DNA from: Diaminobutyricibacter sp049994905
Lineage (GTDB): Bacteria > Actinomycetota > Actinomycetes > Actinomycetales > Microbacteriaceae
Direction of reading: 5' to 3'
Length of the DNA: 64,000 nucleotides
Assembly: GCF_049994905.1 (NCBI RefSeq)
Contig: NZ_CP188258.1
Coordinates: forward strand, 744,001-808,000
Below are positions 1 through 10,584 of this stretch, one piece after another. The translations under genes and the position numbers were made by a program. Each line of letters opens with the position of its first letter. Positions within the stretch are counted from its first letter, which is position 1. The notes under the pieces were generated by a model. It was not told the DNA's origin. It saw nothing but the letters and a program-made list of their open reading frames with translations, and searched no databases.

Positions 1-1121
1 CGGACACAACCAACTACGGCACCATCACGACTCGCACGGTGTCCGCTGGTACCACTCCGGTCCAGCAGACGAGCTCCCAGCATGGCACGACCACCTTGGT
101 CTATGACGCGGTCGGCCACGTCGCCGAGCAGGTCGGCAAGAATGGCTCGGCCTCGTGGGATCTGCTGGACCGGCTAGGTTCGACCGTTGCTCAATCAACC
201 GGCGGATCTATCACGCAGTTGGCGTCGTACTCGGACTGGGGTGAGCAGTCCTTCGAGACCGGCGGATGGTCAGCACTAGCCGGCTTCACCGGCCAGGCGA
301 GCGACCCATCCGAGGGATTGACCCACTTCGACGCACGCGGCTATGACGCACATGTCGCGTCGTGGATGTCGCCGGACTCATGGCCGGGCCTGGTCGCACA
401 GCCGAAGTCGCTGTCGCGGTACTCCTATGTCGAGGGCGACCCGATCCGCTACCTCGACCCGGACGGGCACCGGTTGAGCGATCCGAGTGCGGATGCGAGA
501 TTCAACTCCCCAACCTTCTGGATCGACCAGCAGCGCGAAGCGGAAGCGAACCGGGTCGAGCAGGAACGAGTGGCCGCTGCGTACGCCTCGGCACACGGAG
601 GCACGTACCGCCCAGTTCCACCGAACCCGCCGGGCCCCATCCCCGTCTTCGACCCCAAGACGGGGAAGCCCATCGACTACAGCAAACCGCATCAACGCCA
701 CGTTGACACCAACACGAACGCGTTCTTCCAAGAACCCTGGGTCGGCGTGCTCTCCAACATCCTGGGGACACTGGGAACCGTCGCCGGCATCCTCGGGTGG
801 ATTCCTCTACCGATTCCCGGATGGCCCGTGATCATGAAGGTTGTGGGAGCAATCTCGACAGGTATTTCAACGCTACTTGGGTGTCTTTCCGAAGGCTTGA
901 GCAAACTTTGCATCATGTCCGTGATCGTGTCGTTGGTCAGTTACGCAGTTATCGGGCTTCCCAGCGTTGTCGTAAGTATGGCGAAAGCAGTCGGGGCAAA
1001 GCTCGCAGATTTTACCGTTGAGGCGTTGACGCGAGGGCCGGGTTATTTCAGCAACGCCATGGATCTTGCGAACACTATTATCGGATGGGGGTGCGCGGCG
1101 CAGCCATCGCGCTGCGCGTAA
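1..1121 (+). CDS. RHS repeat-associated core protein, C-terminal part (5' end outside window)
   Basis: The frame is open to the left edge, so only the last ~370 residues are present. Residues encoded at about 270-470 carry the RHS core signature: a GLTHFDARGYDA block, WMSPDSW, then SRYSYVEGDPIRYLDPDGH, which corresponds to the family's RYYDP...SPD...NRYAYVGNNPVNYVDPDG. In RHS/YD-repeat proteins this motif marks where the shell ends and a variable C-terminal effector begins. Here the tip (about 220 residues) has a proline-rich linker and then several Gly/Ala/Leu-rich hydrophobic stretches (roughly 740-1000), so a membrane-active tip is possible. No known nuclease or deaminase motif is visible. 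The next gene begins three bases after the stop and could be its immunity partner. The RHS assignment is firm; the toxin role is inferred. Confidence 0.85.
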   Translation, partial: DTTNYGTITTRTVSAGTTPVQQTSSQHGTTTLVYDAVGHVAEQVGKNGSASWDLLDRLGSTVAQSTGGSITQLASYSDWGEQSFETGGWSALAGFTGQASDPSEGLTHFDARGYDAHVASWMSPDSWPGLVAQPKSLSRYSYVEGDPIRYLDPDGHRLSDPSADARFNSPTFWIDQQREAEANRVEQERVAAAYASAHGGTYRPVPPNPPGPIPVFDPKTGKPIDYSKPHQRHVDTNTNAFFQEPWVGVLSNILGTLGTVAGILGWIPLPIPGWPVIMKVVGAISTGISTLLGCLSEGLSKLCIMSVIVSLVSYAVIGLPSVVVSMAKAVGAKLADFTVEALTRGPGYFSNAMDLANTIIGWGCAAQPSRCA

Positions 1122-1124
1122 CCT

Positions 1125-1634
1125 ATGCGTAATCCAGATCTGTTCTTCAGTCGCCCGTTCATGAAGAGGCACATGTCCGGGGGAGGAACCGAGTGGGTGC
1201 CTGTCGTTCTTGTCTTGCGATCCGGAAGACTCATCCTCAATAGCGATTTCGATACGCACTTTGACGTCGAAGCAGCGTCGGTAAGCGCCTACTTTTCGCG
1301 GTGGGTGATCATGAGATTGACTGTTGATGGCGTCACTTACGACTTCTCAAATCTTCCAACGGCTGACTCTCCAGCGATCTCGCCACGTCTGGGCCAGCTT
1401 GCTCAAAGGCTTCGTGATGAACAACTGCGCACATGGGGTGTTAGGCGTGTGCCGAAAGAGTGGACTGGTTCCCTTTCTGCGTGGAGGAACCACCTTGACG
1501 CCGCAGGTGCAGAAGTGTCGGGAACTCGCGGGCGGTCAGAATCTGTCTTGGTGGGCGTGTCGTCGTGGGTGGCAGTCGTCGGGATTACCGCAATTGCGGT
1601 GGTGCTCTTGTACCTGGCAATTGCGGCCAACTGA
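1125..1634 (+). CDS. Unknown protein with C-terminal membrane anchor; candidate immunity protein to the RHS tip
   Basis: The protein has 169 residues and its ATG lies three bases after the RHS stop, so the pair is probably co-translated. The body is soluble and contains no motif I recognise. The last ~28 residues form one strong transmembrane helix (VGVSSWVAVVGITAIAVV...), giving a tail-anchored topology. A small gene directly after an RHS effector is the usual place for a cognate immunity protein, and a membrane anchor would suit a membrane-acting toxin. That function is an inference from position only. GC content is visibly lower than in the housekeeping genes that follow, as is common for RHS tip and immunity pairs. 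Confidence 0.6.
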   Translation: MRNPDLFFSRPFMKRHMSGGGTEWVPVVLVLRSGRLILNSDFDTHFDVEAASVSAYFSRWVIMRLTVDGVTYDFSNLPTADSPAISPRLGQLAQRLRDEQLRTWGVRRVPKEWTGSLSAWRNHLDAAGAEVSGTRGRSESVLVGVSSWVAVVGITAIAVVLLYLAIAAN

Positions 1635-1786
1635 ATGTCGAGGGGACTGCTCTATGGATTGGTGACACCTGATTTTGGCTTGCCCGAGGGCGGGACAGCG
1701 TCGAGTCGCCAGTAACTCCCCGAAACACGGCGGCGGGAGGGGAGTTAGCGTCGACTCGGCGAGGAGTTCTCTGTCAGGCTGGCAGT

Positions 1787-2596
1787 ATGGCCGCTGAAAC
1801 CGAACTCCTCGACGTCGCCCTTTCGATCGCCCTCCGCGCCGGCGAACTGGTGAAACTCCGGCGCAGCGAAGGGGTCGAGATCGCAGCATCCAAATCGTCA
1901 GCTGAAGACATCGTGACGCTCGCCGACCGCGAGTCGGAGAAGCTGATCCGGGACGCGCTGGCCGAGGCGCGTCCGAACGACGGGTTCTTCGGCGAGGAGT
2001 CAGGCGCCGAGAAGGGCACGAGCGGACTCACCTGGGTCGTCGATCCGATCGACGGCACGGTCAACTACGCGTACGACATTCCCGCCTACGCCGTGAGCAT
2101 CGCCGTGGTGGAGGGCGATCCCGACCCGGCGACCTGGCGCGCACTCGCAGGGGTGGTCGTGAACCCCGCGATCGGCGAGGTGTTCACCGGCACGGCGGGC
2201 GACGGATCCTTCCTCAATGGCACCGCCCTTCGCGTGCGAACGGGCGTCGAGCTCCCGCTCGCCCTCATTGGAACCGGGTTCTCGTACTCGGCCGAGCTTC
2301 GGGTGAAGCAGGCCGGGGTCGTGCGAGGGCTCATCGACCAGGTGCGCGACATCCGCCGGATCGGGTCGGCGGCACTCGACCTCTGCTCACTCGCCGCCGG
2401 GCGGCTCGACGGCTACTACGAGCGGATGCTCAACCCGTGGGATCACGCGGCCGGCGCCCTGATCGCGCGTGAGGCAGGCGCGAAGGTGGGCGGACTCGGG
2501 AGCGCGCTGGAGAGCAAGGAATTGCTGATCGCGGCGGAGCCCGGACTCTACGAGCGGCTGGCGGCGGCGCTCGACGCCCTGGGCGTCACCGACTGA
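1787..2596 (+). CDS. Inositol monophosphatase family protein
   Basis: The 269-residue protein has the family's metal and substrate motifs in order: GEESG near residue 66, the signature WVVDPIDGTVNY near 83-94, and NPWDHAAGALIAREAG near 210-225. These are the Asp/Glu ligands for the catalytic Mg2+ ions in the IMPase/FBPase-like fold. The length is normal for the family. The substrate (inositol-1-phosphate, histidinol phosphate or fructose-1,6-bisphosphate) cannot be told from these motifs alone. The gene stands alone, converging on the GH13 gene across a 168-bp gap with a long inverted repeat. The ATG at 1787 has only a weak ribosome site. Confidence 0.88.
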   Translation: MAAETELLDVALSIALRAGELVKLRRSEGVEIAASKSSAEDIVTLADRESEKLIRDALAEARPNDGFFGEESGAEKGTSGLTWVVDPIDGTVNYAYDIPAYAVSIAVVEGDPDPATWRALAGVVVNPAIGEVFTGTAGDGSFLNGTALRVRTGVELPLALIGTGFSYSAELRVKQAGVVRGLIDQVRDIRRIGSAALDLCSLAAGRLDGYYERMLNPWDHAAGALIAREAGAKVGGLGSALESKELLIAAEPGLYERLAAALDALGVTD

Positions 2597-2628
2597 GTCG
2601 CACGTCAAAACTGCCCCGCCCACGTTCG

Positions 2629-2740
2629 GCGCGCGTTCACAAAACAGGACTTCGCGTATCCGAACTGGCTGGAACGGCCGATTTCGGCTTGTTCGCACCC
2701 GTACGGGCGCCGGATCTCCTGTTTTATGAACGACAGCGCG
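2629..2740. repeat. Long imperfect inverted repeat between convergent genes
   Basis: A 15-nt arm at 2635-2649 (GTTCACAAAACAGGA) returns at 2717-2731 as its reverse complement with one mismatch. CGCGCG runs sit just outside both arms, and there is a 67-nt centre. It lies between two converging genes, so it may act as a bidirectional terminator. The long loop and paired ends are also compatible with a small MITE- or REP-like repeat. No T-run follows either arm. Confidence 0.5.
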
Positions 2741-2764
2741 CGCGGACGCGCGCGCCACCGCGCC

Positions 2765-4498
2765 TCAGATCAGCCAGGCCGTCGTGTCGGTCGGCAGGCT
2801 GCGTCCGGACAGCGGCTCGCTCGCGAGCACGATCTCACCGGCAGGGAGCTGCACCGGGCCATCGCCCAGGTTCGCGATCACCGTGACGCCGCCGTTGCGG
2901 AAGGCGACGACCTCAGGCCCGAAACCGTCGAGCCACTCGATCGAGCCGAACCCGAGGTTGCGTTCGCGGCGTATCGCCAGTGCCGTGGTGTACATCGTGA
3001 GAGTCGAGGCGGGGTCGCCGAGTTGAACGTCGCGCGCGAATCGCGCCCACTCGGCCGGCTGGGGGAGCCAGCTGGCTGCCGTCGGGCCGAAACCGTATGA
3101 CGGTCCGTTCGCTTCCCACGGAATCGGAACACGGCATCCGTCACGTCCGTAACGTTCGCCGTTGGTGCGGAACCAGGTCGGGTCCTGCCGCGCGGAGTCG
3201 GGCAGGTCGATGACCTCGGGGAGGCCGAGCTCCTCGCCCTGGAACAGGTAGCTCGAGCCGGGGAGCGGGAGCATGAGGGCGGTCGCCGTCCGTGCGCGGC
3301 GCAGGCCGAGCTTCGCATCCGGTTTGGCGGTCGTGCGCGGGCCGATGCCGTGACCCTGGAGGTTCTCTCCGGTCAGCGCGAGACGGGTCGCGTGCCGGAC
3401 GACATCGTGGTTCGAAAGAACCCAGGTGCTCGGCGCGCCGACGGTGGCGAACGCCGAGATGGAGTGATCGACGACGGCGCGCAGCTCGGCTGCTGACCAG
3501 GGAGTCTCGAGGTATTCGAAGTTGAAGGCCTGCTGCATCTCGTCGGACCGCACCCAGCGCGCGAGCTTCTCGAGCGGCTCGACCCACGCCTCGGCGCAGA
3601 GCACCCGATCGTTGTCGTACTCTTCGAGCACTTCGTGCCATTCGCGGTAGATCTCGTGAACGCCCTCCTGCGCCCAATACGGTGCGGTCGGCGGCTCGGA
3701 GCTGATGTCCGGCTCGAGGGTGGCTGTGCCGCCACCCATGCTGCCGCCGGGTGCGGGCGGGGTGTAGTCGGGCAGACCGGCAGCCTTGATCATGCCGTGG
3801 GCTACGTCGACGCGGAAGCCGTCGACACCACGGTCGAGCCAGAACCGCAGGATGCCGCGGAACTGCTCGCGAACCCACGGGTTCTGCCAGTTCAGGTCGG
3901 GCTGCGAGGTGTCGAAGAGGTGCAGGTACCACTGGCCGGGAGTGCCGTCGGCCTCGGTGACGCTGGTCCAGGCGGACCCGCCGAAGACGGACTCCCAGTT
4001 GTTCGGCGGCAGCTCCCCGTTCTCGCCTCGACCATCGCGGAACATGTAGACCTCGCGCTCCGCACTGCCCGGCTTCGCGGCGAGAGCCGCCTGGAACCAG
4101 GCGTGGTCGCTCGAGGAGTGGTTGGGGACGATGTCGACGATGACACGGAGGCCAAGGTCGTGGGATGCGGTGAGCATCGAATCGAAGTCGGCCAGCGTTC
4201 CGAAGATGGGGTCGACGTCGCAGTAGTCGGAGACGTCATAGCCTGCGTCGCGCTGGGGCGAGGTCTGGAACGGTGACAGCCAGACCGCATCCACTCCGAG
4301 GTCGCGGAGGGCGGGAAGGCGGCGGGTGATCCCGGCGAGGTCGCCGAGACCGTCGCCGTCGGAGTCCGCAAACGAGCGCGGGTACACCTGGTAGATGACG
4401 GCGGAGCGCCACCATTCGCGGCTCTGCGCCGGCGTAGTGGGCGCAGTCGTCTCGCGCGTTGCCTCGGTGGGCTCGGAAATCACGATGGTCGAGTTCAA
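2765..4498 (-). CDS. GH13 alpha-glucosidase (oligo-1,6-glucosidase type)
   Basis: About 577 residues if translation starts at the TTG at 4498, which has a GAGGA ribosome site five bases upstream. The reading frame stays open to 4678, but that stretch contains the promoter and operator. GH13 motifs appear in order: WWRSAVIYQVYPRSFADSDGDGLGDL at the start of the barrel, DIVPNHSS, GFRVDVAHG (nucleophile Asp), an acid/base Glu in CAEAWVEP, and LSNHDVVRH (transition-state Asp). The pattern QVYPRSF with DGDGLGDL is typical of exo-acting alpha-glucosidases rather than endo-amylases. The enzyme is cytoplasmic, with no signal peptide. It is divergent from the maltodextrin ABC genes and shares their operator region, so it probably hydrolyses the imported oligosaccharides to glucose. 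Confidence 0.9.
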   Translation of the reverse strand: MNSTIVISEPTEATRETTAPTTPAQSREWWRSAVIYQVYPRSFADSDGDGLGDLAGITRRLPALRDLGVDAVWLSPFQTSPQRDAGYDVSDYCDVDPIFGTLADFDSMLTASHDLGLRVIVDIVPNHSSSDHAWFQAALAAKPGSAEREVYMFRDGRGENGELPPNNWESVFGGSAWTSVTEADGTPGQWYLHLFDTSQPDLNWQNPWVREQFRGILRFWLDRGVDGFRVDVAHGMIKAAGLPDYTPPAPGGSMGGGTATLEPDISSEPPTAPYWAQEGVHEIYREWHEVLEEYDNDRVLCAEAWVEPLEKLARWVRSDEMQQAFNFEYLETPWSAAELRAVVDHSISAFATVGAPSTWVLSNHDVVRHATRLALTGENLQGHGIGPRTTAKPDAKLGLRRARTATALMLPLPGSSYLFQGEELGLPEVIDLPDSARQDPTWFRTNGERYGRDGCRVPIPWEANGPSYGFGPTAASWLPQPAEWARFARDVQLGDPASTLTMYTTALAIRRERNLGFGSIEWLDGFGPEVVAFRNGGVTVIANLGDGPVQLPAGEIVLASEPLSGRSLPTDTTAWLI

Positions 4499-4608
4499 GG
4501 GGGTCCTCAGTCGTTCGATGGGCGCAACGCTGGGCTCGAGTCGGTCGTAAACGTCGATATTAGCGCGCGGAAGCTGCCCGCAAGCTGCGAAACCGAATGT
4601 AACAATCG

Positions 4609-4622
4609 TGCAAACGCTTCCA
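4609..4622 (-). promoter_or_regulatory. LacI-family operator next to the alpha-glucosidase promoter
   Basis: On the minus strand this reads TGGAAGCGTTTGCA, the GAAnCGnTT(G)C half-palindrome typical of LacI/GalR-family sites. It differs by one base from the site at 4740-4753. It sits just downstream of a likely minus-strand -10 box, the position for steric repression of the alpha-glucosidase gene. Confidence 0.65.
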
Positions 4623-4628
4623 CGAATC

Positions 4629-4659
4629 ACCCTACACGGGAGTCGGAGGAGGACGTCAA
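4629..4659 (-). promoter_or_regulatory. Putative promoter of the alpha-glucosidase gene
   Basis: On the minus strand a TTGACG -35 box (4659-4654) is followed after 19 nt by TAGGGT (4634-4629), matching the TAnnnT -10 consensus. The spacer is slightly long. An alternative -10, TGTAGG, lies 17 nt from the -35. The LacI-type operator begins right after it. Confidence 0.4.
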
Positions 4660-4710
4660 ATCGCCGAAAATCCGCCAAAACTACCGCAAATACAGGGATC
4701 CAAGCTCTAA

Positions 4711-4739
4711 TTGCGTTCCTGCAATTCGCTTGCTATAAC
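4711..4739 (+). promoter_or_regulatory. Putative promoter of the maltodextrin ABC operon
   Basis: TTGCGT (4711-4716), a 17-nt spacer and TATAAC (4734-4739) form a good SigA-type promoter. The second operator starts one base later and so would cover the transcription start. The coding start follows at 4834, leaving a leader of about 85 nt. Confidence 0.6.
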
Positions 4740-4753
4740 TGGAAGCGCTTGCA
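4740..4753 (+). promoter_or_regulatory. LacI-family operator over the ABC operon start site
   Basis: The sequence TGGAAGCGCTTGCA has a central near-palindrome and matches the site at 4609-4622 (opposite strand) in 13 of 14 bases. It directly abuts the -10 box at 4734-4739. A LacI-family maltose/maltodextrin repressor is the likely ligand; no such gene is present in the window. Confidence 0.65.
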
Positions 4754-4833
4754 TCAAAGCGTCTGGGAGAACGGTCTCTCGCCACTGTGTCGGGGCGATC
4801 CTCTCCGGAACATCACAGAAGAAAGGCACACCA

Positions 4834-6087
4834 ATGAAGGTGACCAAACGGTCCTGGGTAGGGATCGCCGCCCTGGCCGCCACCGCGGTCGCGGCAACCG
4901 CACTTGCCGGTTGCTCGTCGAACACTGCAGGAGAAGACCTCTCCAAGGGCTCGCAGACGCTGACCCTCTGGGTCGACACGCAGCGCGCGCCCGCACTCAA
5001 GGAGGTCGCGGCGCAGTTCAAGAAGGACACCGGCGTGACCGTGAAGCTCGTCGTCAAGGACTTCGCGAACGTCGACCAGGACTTCATCAGCCAGGTTCCC
5101 ACCGGCAAGGGCCCGGACATGATCGTCTCTCCGCACGACAAGCTCGGCGCCTACGTGAAGAACGGCGTCGTCGCTCCGCTCCAGCTCGGCGACAAGGAGA
5201 AGGACTTCGCCAAGGTCGCGATCCAGGCGGTCACCTACGACGGTAACGTCTACGGTCTTCCGTACTCGATCGAGAACGTCGCCCTGATCCGCAACACCGC
5301 GCTCGCCCCGACCGCGGCGAAGACGTTCGACGATGTGCTCGCCGAGGGCAAGGCGGCCGTCACTGCCGGCAAGGCCAAGTACCCGTTCCTGCTGGGTCTC
5401 GACCCGAAGCAGGGCGACCCGTACCACATGTACCCGCTGCAGACCTCGTTCGGCTCCTCCGTCTTCGCACAGAAGGCAGACGGCAGCTACGACGCCTCGA
5501 AGCTCACGCTCGGGGACGACGCGGGCGTGGCGTTCGCCACGGCCGTCAAAGCCTGGGGCAAGGCCGGTGTGCTGAACCCGAACATCACGGGTGACATCGC
5601 GCTCGACGCCTTCACCAAGGGCCAGTCGGCGTACTACCTCACCGGTCCGTGGAACGTTCCCGCGATCAAGAAGGCCGGCATCAAATACTCGATCGACGCC
5701 CTGCCTTCCGCAGGCGGCCAGGATGCGAAGCCGTTCCTCGGTGTGAACGCGTTCTTCATCAGTTCGAAGAGCAAGAACAAGGTCGCGGCGACCAAGTTCC
5801 TCGTCGACTACCTGGGCACCGACGCGGTCCAGGAGCAGCTCTACAAGGTCGGCGGCCGCCCGCCGGCGCTCACCAGCGCCTACGACGCCGTTGCGAAGAC
5901 CGACGCCGACATCAAGTCGTTCGGTGACATCGGCCTGAACGGAGTGCCGATGCCGGCCATCCCCGAAATGGCTTCGGTCTGGGCCGACTGGGGTGGAGCC
6001 GAGCTCCAGCTCATCAAGGGCGACGGCGACCCCGCCACCGTTTGGAACACGGCCGTCACCAACATCCAGGCGAAGATCAAGGGCTGA
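4834..6087 (+). CDS. Maltose/maltodextrin-type ABC transporter substrate-binding lipoprotein
   Basis: The 417-residue protein starts at the ATG at 4834, with GAAAGG seven bases upstream; the in-frame codons before it cover the promoter. The N-terminus is a lipoprotein signal: Lys/Arg, a hydrophobic Ala-rich stretch, then LAGC with the lipidated Cys near residue 26. The mature part matches solute-binding family 1 (MalE-like): TLTLWVDTQRAP, FISQVPTGKGPDMI, LPYSIENVALIRN, a YLTGPWN segment near 270 and MPAIPEMASVWADWG near the end. The last is characteristic of maltodextrin/cyclodextrin-binding proteins. It is first in an operon with two permeases and a neopullulanase-like enzyme, and is followed by a strong hairpin. 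Confidence 0.92.
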   Translation: MKVTKRSWVGIAALAATAVAATALAGCSSNTAGEDLSKGSQTLTLWVDTQRAPALKEVAAQFKKDTGVTVKLVVKDFANVDQDFISQVPTGKGPDMIVSPHDKLGAYVKNGVVAPLQLGDKEKDFAKVAIQAVTYDGNVYGLPYSIENVALIRNTALAPTAAKTFDDVLAEGKAAVTAGKAKYPFLLGLDPKQGDPYHMYPLQTSFGSSVFAQKADGSYDASKLTLGDDAGVAFATAVKAWGKAGVLNPNITGDIALDAFTKGQSAYYLTGPWNVPAIKKAGIKYSIDALPSAGGQDAKPFLGVNAFFISSKSKNKVAATKFLVDYLGTDAVQEQLYKVGGRPPALTSAYDAVAKTDADIKSFGDIGLNGVPMPAIPEMASVWADWGGAELQLIKGDGDPATVWNTAVTNIQAKIKG

Positions 6088-6100
6088 GCCCTCGTCGCTG

Positions 6101-6132
6101 GGCCGGGGTCGCGAACCGTCGCGGCCCCGGCC
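6101..6132 (+). terminator. Intercistronic hairpin after the binding-protein gene
   Basis: Arms 6101-6114 and 6119-6132 pair over 14 bases with one G-U pair, around a 4-nt loop. No T-run follows. Placed between the binding-protein and permease genes, it probably protects or attenuates the transcript so that more binding protein than permease is made. Confidence 0.6.
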
Positions 6133-6161
6133 TCCGCCCGCAATACAGGAGCAGCTGCACC

Positions 6162-7840
<1,679 letters not shown>

Positions 7841-7841
<1 letters not shown>

Positions 7842-8710
7842 TGAAGAAGAGGCCGTTCAATTTCGTCCGCTGGTTCACGGACACGGGCTGGCGTCATCTG
7901 GTCGGCGTCGTGCTCGTGGTCGTCGCCGTCTTTCCGCTGCTCTACGTCGTGAGCGCATCCCTGAACCCCGGCGGTTCGCTCGTCGGGTCGAACGCACTGT
8001 TCTCGACCATGGACCTGCAGAACTACGTCGCGCTGTTCACCAACCCCGACCAGCCGTACGCGCTGTGGTTCCTCAACTCGATGGTGATCGGCGTCGTGAC
8101 CGGTGTCTGCACCGTGTTCCTCGGCGCCATGGCTGCGTATGCCTTCTCGCGGATGCGCTTCCGGGGTCGCCGCATCGGACTGCTCTCGCTCATGCTGATC
8201 CAGATGTTCCCTCAGTTCCTGGCGGTCGTTGCGATCTTCCTGCTGCTGTCGGCGATCTCGGACGTGTTCCCGGCGCTCGGGCTCGGAAGCCAGCTCGGCC
8301 TCATCCTGGTCTACCTGGGCGGTGCGCTCGGCGTGAACACCTATCTCATGTACGGGTTCTTCAACACGGTTCCCGTCTCGATCGACGAAGCAGCGAAGCT
8401 CGACGGCGCAAGCCACGCGCAGATCTTCTTCAGCATCATCCTGCGTCTGGTCGCGCCGATTCTTGCGGTGGTCGGCCTGCTCTCGTTCATCGCATCGACC
8501 GGCGAATACGTGATCGCGAGCGTCGTGCTGACGGATCCGTCGAGCCAGACGCTGGCTGTCGGGTTGTACACCTTCGTGTCCCAGCAGTTCTCGAACAACT
8601 GGAGCATTTTCGCCGCAGGCGCGGTGCTCGCCGCACTGCCTGTCGTCGCGCTCTTCCTGGCCCTGCAGAAATACATTGTTGGCGGTTTGACGGCAGGTTC
8701 GGTTAAGTAG
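7841..8710 (+). CDS. Maltodextrin ABC transporter permease (MalG-like)
   Basis: The 289-residue protein starts at an ATG overlapping the previous stop codon, so the pair is translationally coupled. Six transmembrane helices are visible. The coupling loop reads SIDEAAKLDGASHAQIFFSIILRL near residue 180. The C-terminus ends LQKYIVGGLTAGSVK, the usual MalG-type ending that reaches the ATPase dimer. It forms the membrane channel with the preceding MalF-like protein for uptake of alpha-glucans. Confidence 0.93.
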
Positions 8711-8714
8711 GCAC

Positions 8715-10562
8715 ATGCTGCCTCATCACGACGGTTCGCCCCTGTACGTTTCGAGCCAGGAACCAGAGCTCGGCGACACCGTCGCGGTGCGCCTGCGGGT
8801 GCCGCACGCATGGGGCAAGGTCGACGCCGTGCGCACCCGGTCGAACCCGGATCATGAACCGCGTTTCACGGATGCCGTGGTCGTCGCGAGCGCGGATGGC
8901 TGGGACTGGTGGGAGGCGCCCATCCACGTCGAGAACCCGGTTCACGGTTACCGGTTCCTGATCTCGCGGGCCGACGCCCGCAAGGTCTGGGTGAATGCGA
9001 CCGGGCTGCACGAGATCGAGACCCTCGACTCAGAGGACTTCAAGGTGGTCACCTTTCCGGCGCCGCCGAGCTGGGTGAAAGACACTGTGCTCTACCAGGT
9101 GTTCCCAGACCGGTTCGCCCGTTCGGCAGCGGCCGACGACCGGCCGACGCCCGACTGGGCGATCCCGGCTCGCTGGTCGGATCCTGTCGACGAGGTTCCG
9201 CCCGGGCGCTCGCAGCAGTTCTACGGCGGCGACCTCGACGGCGTGCGGGAGCACCTCGACCACCTCGAACGACTCGGCGCAACGATGGTCTACCTCACCC
9301 CGGTCTTTCCCGGGCGGTCGAACCACCGCTACGACGCATCCAGTTTCTCGCACGTGGACCCGCTGCTCGGCGGAGACGAAGCACTGGTGCGGCTCGTCGA
9401 GGCTGCGCACGCGCGGGGGATGCGTGTCATCGGCGATCTCACATCGAACCACTGCGGCGACGGGCACGAATGGTTCCAGGCTGCGTACGGCAACCCGGAT
9501 GCGCCCGAGAGCGAGTTCTTCTACTGGCTGAACGACGAGCACACGGAGTACGTCTCGTGGCTCGGAGTGCCGAGCCTGCCGAAGTTCAACTGGAGTTCGG
9601 CCGAGCTGCGCCGCCGGTTCATCGAAGGCCCCGACTCCGTCGTCGGACGCTGGCTGGCCGACCCGTACAACCTCGACGGCTGGCGCATCGACGTTGCGAA
9701 CATGACAGGCCGCTACCTTGACCACGACCTCAACGAGGAGGTGCGGCGCACCATCCGCCGCACCATGCTCGAGGTCAACCCCGACACCATCCTGCTCGGC
9801 GAATCGACGAACGACCCGTCGGGCGATTTTCTGGGCGACGCCTGGCACGGGGCGATGACGTACACCAATTTCACGCGCCCGATCTGGGGGTGGCTCTCGG
9901 AGCCGGACCGCGCATCCTCGTACTTCGGGCTGCCGTTCGGCACGATCCCGCTCTATGACGGCGAACAGTTCTTTGCGGCACACCGCCAGTTCACGGCCGG
10001 TTTTCCGTGGCGCACCCGGCTCGGGACCATGAATGCGCTCGACACGCACGACACTCCACGGTTCCTCACGAACGCGAAACCCGGCACGGTTCCCGTGGCG
10101 TTCGGGATGTCGGTGACGCTTCCCGGCATCCCTGTCGTCTTCGCCGGGGACGAGTTCGGTCTCACCGGCGTCGATGGCGAAGCATCCCGCACACCACTGC
10201 CGTGGAATGGGGAGCACGGTGCCGACGCGGAAGCCTTCGCGCTCTACTCGTCGCTCGTCGGCTTGCGCCGGTCGCATTCCGCACTGAACGGCGGGGGGAT
10301 GCGCTGGCTTCACGTCAGCCCGGATGCGCTGGTCTACGTGCGAGAAGACGCGGACGAGTCGATCCTCGTCGCCGCCGCGCGCGAAGCGTACGACCTCACC
10401 CTCCCGCCGGGGCTGGTCAGCCGGCCGGGTGAAGAGGTGACACCGCTGGTCGGTGAGGGGATCCTGCGCGACGGGGAGTCGGGCATCCGCCTGACCGGCA
10501 CCGGTCCGTCGTTCACGGCGTGGCGACTGCCAGGCGTCTCCCTGCCGGCGTTCGGCGGCTGA
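8715..10562 (+). CDS. GH13 neopullulanase/maltogenic-amylase-like alpha-glucanase
   Basis: The 615-residue protein has an N-terminal beta-rich domain (about 1-115, CBM34-like) before the GH13 barrel. Conserved regions in order: TVLYQVFPDRFARS, MVYLTPVFPGRSNHRYDAS, DLTSNHCGDGHEWF, LDGWRIDVANMTG (nucleophile Asp), LLGESTND (acid/base Glu) and ALDTHDTPRF (transition-state Asp). The Q-V-F-P-D-R-F pattern plus an N domain is typical of cyclomaltodextrinases and neopullulanases. There is no signal peptide, so it works inside the cell on imported maltodextrins or cyclodextrins. It is the last gene of the ABC operon, four bases after the MalG-like gene. The ribosome site is weak. Confidence 0.9.
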   Translation: MLPHHDGSPLYVSSQEPELGDTVAVRLRVPHAWGKVDAVRTRSNPDHEPRFTDAVVVASADGWDWWEAPIHVENPVHGYRFLISRADARKVWVNATGLHEIETLDSEDFKVVTFPAPPSWVKDTVLYQVFPDRFARSAAADDRPTPDWAIPARWSDPVDEVPPGRSQQFYGGDLDGVREHLDHLERLGATMVYLTPVFPGRSNHRYDASSFSHVDPLLGGDEALVRLVEAAHARGMRVIGDLTSNHCGDGHEWFQAAYGNPDAPESEFFYWLNDEHTEYVSWLGVPSLPKFNWSSAELRRRFIEGPDSVVGRWLADPYNLDGWRIDVANMTGRYLDHDLNEEVRRTIRRTMLEVNPDTILLGESTNDPSGDFLGDAWHGAMTYTNFTRPIWGWLSEPDRASSYFGLPFGTIPLYDGEQFFAAHRQFTAGFPWRTRLGTMNALDTHDTPRFLTNAKPGTVPVAFGMSVTLPGIPVVFAGDEFGLTGVDGEASRTPLPWNGEHGADAEAFALYSSLVGLRRSHSALNGGGMRWLHVSPDALVYVREDADESILVAAAREAYDLTLPPGLVSRPGEEVTPLVGEGILRDGESGIRLTGTGPSFTAWRLPGVSLPAFGG

Positions 10563-10584
10563 GCGGCCCGGCCGCGCTGCGCAT

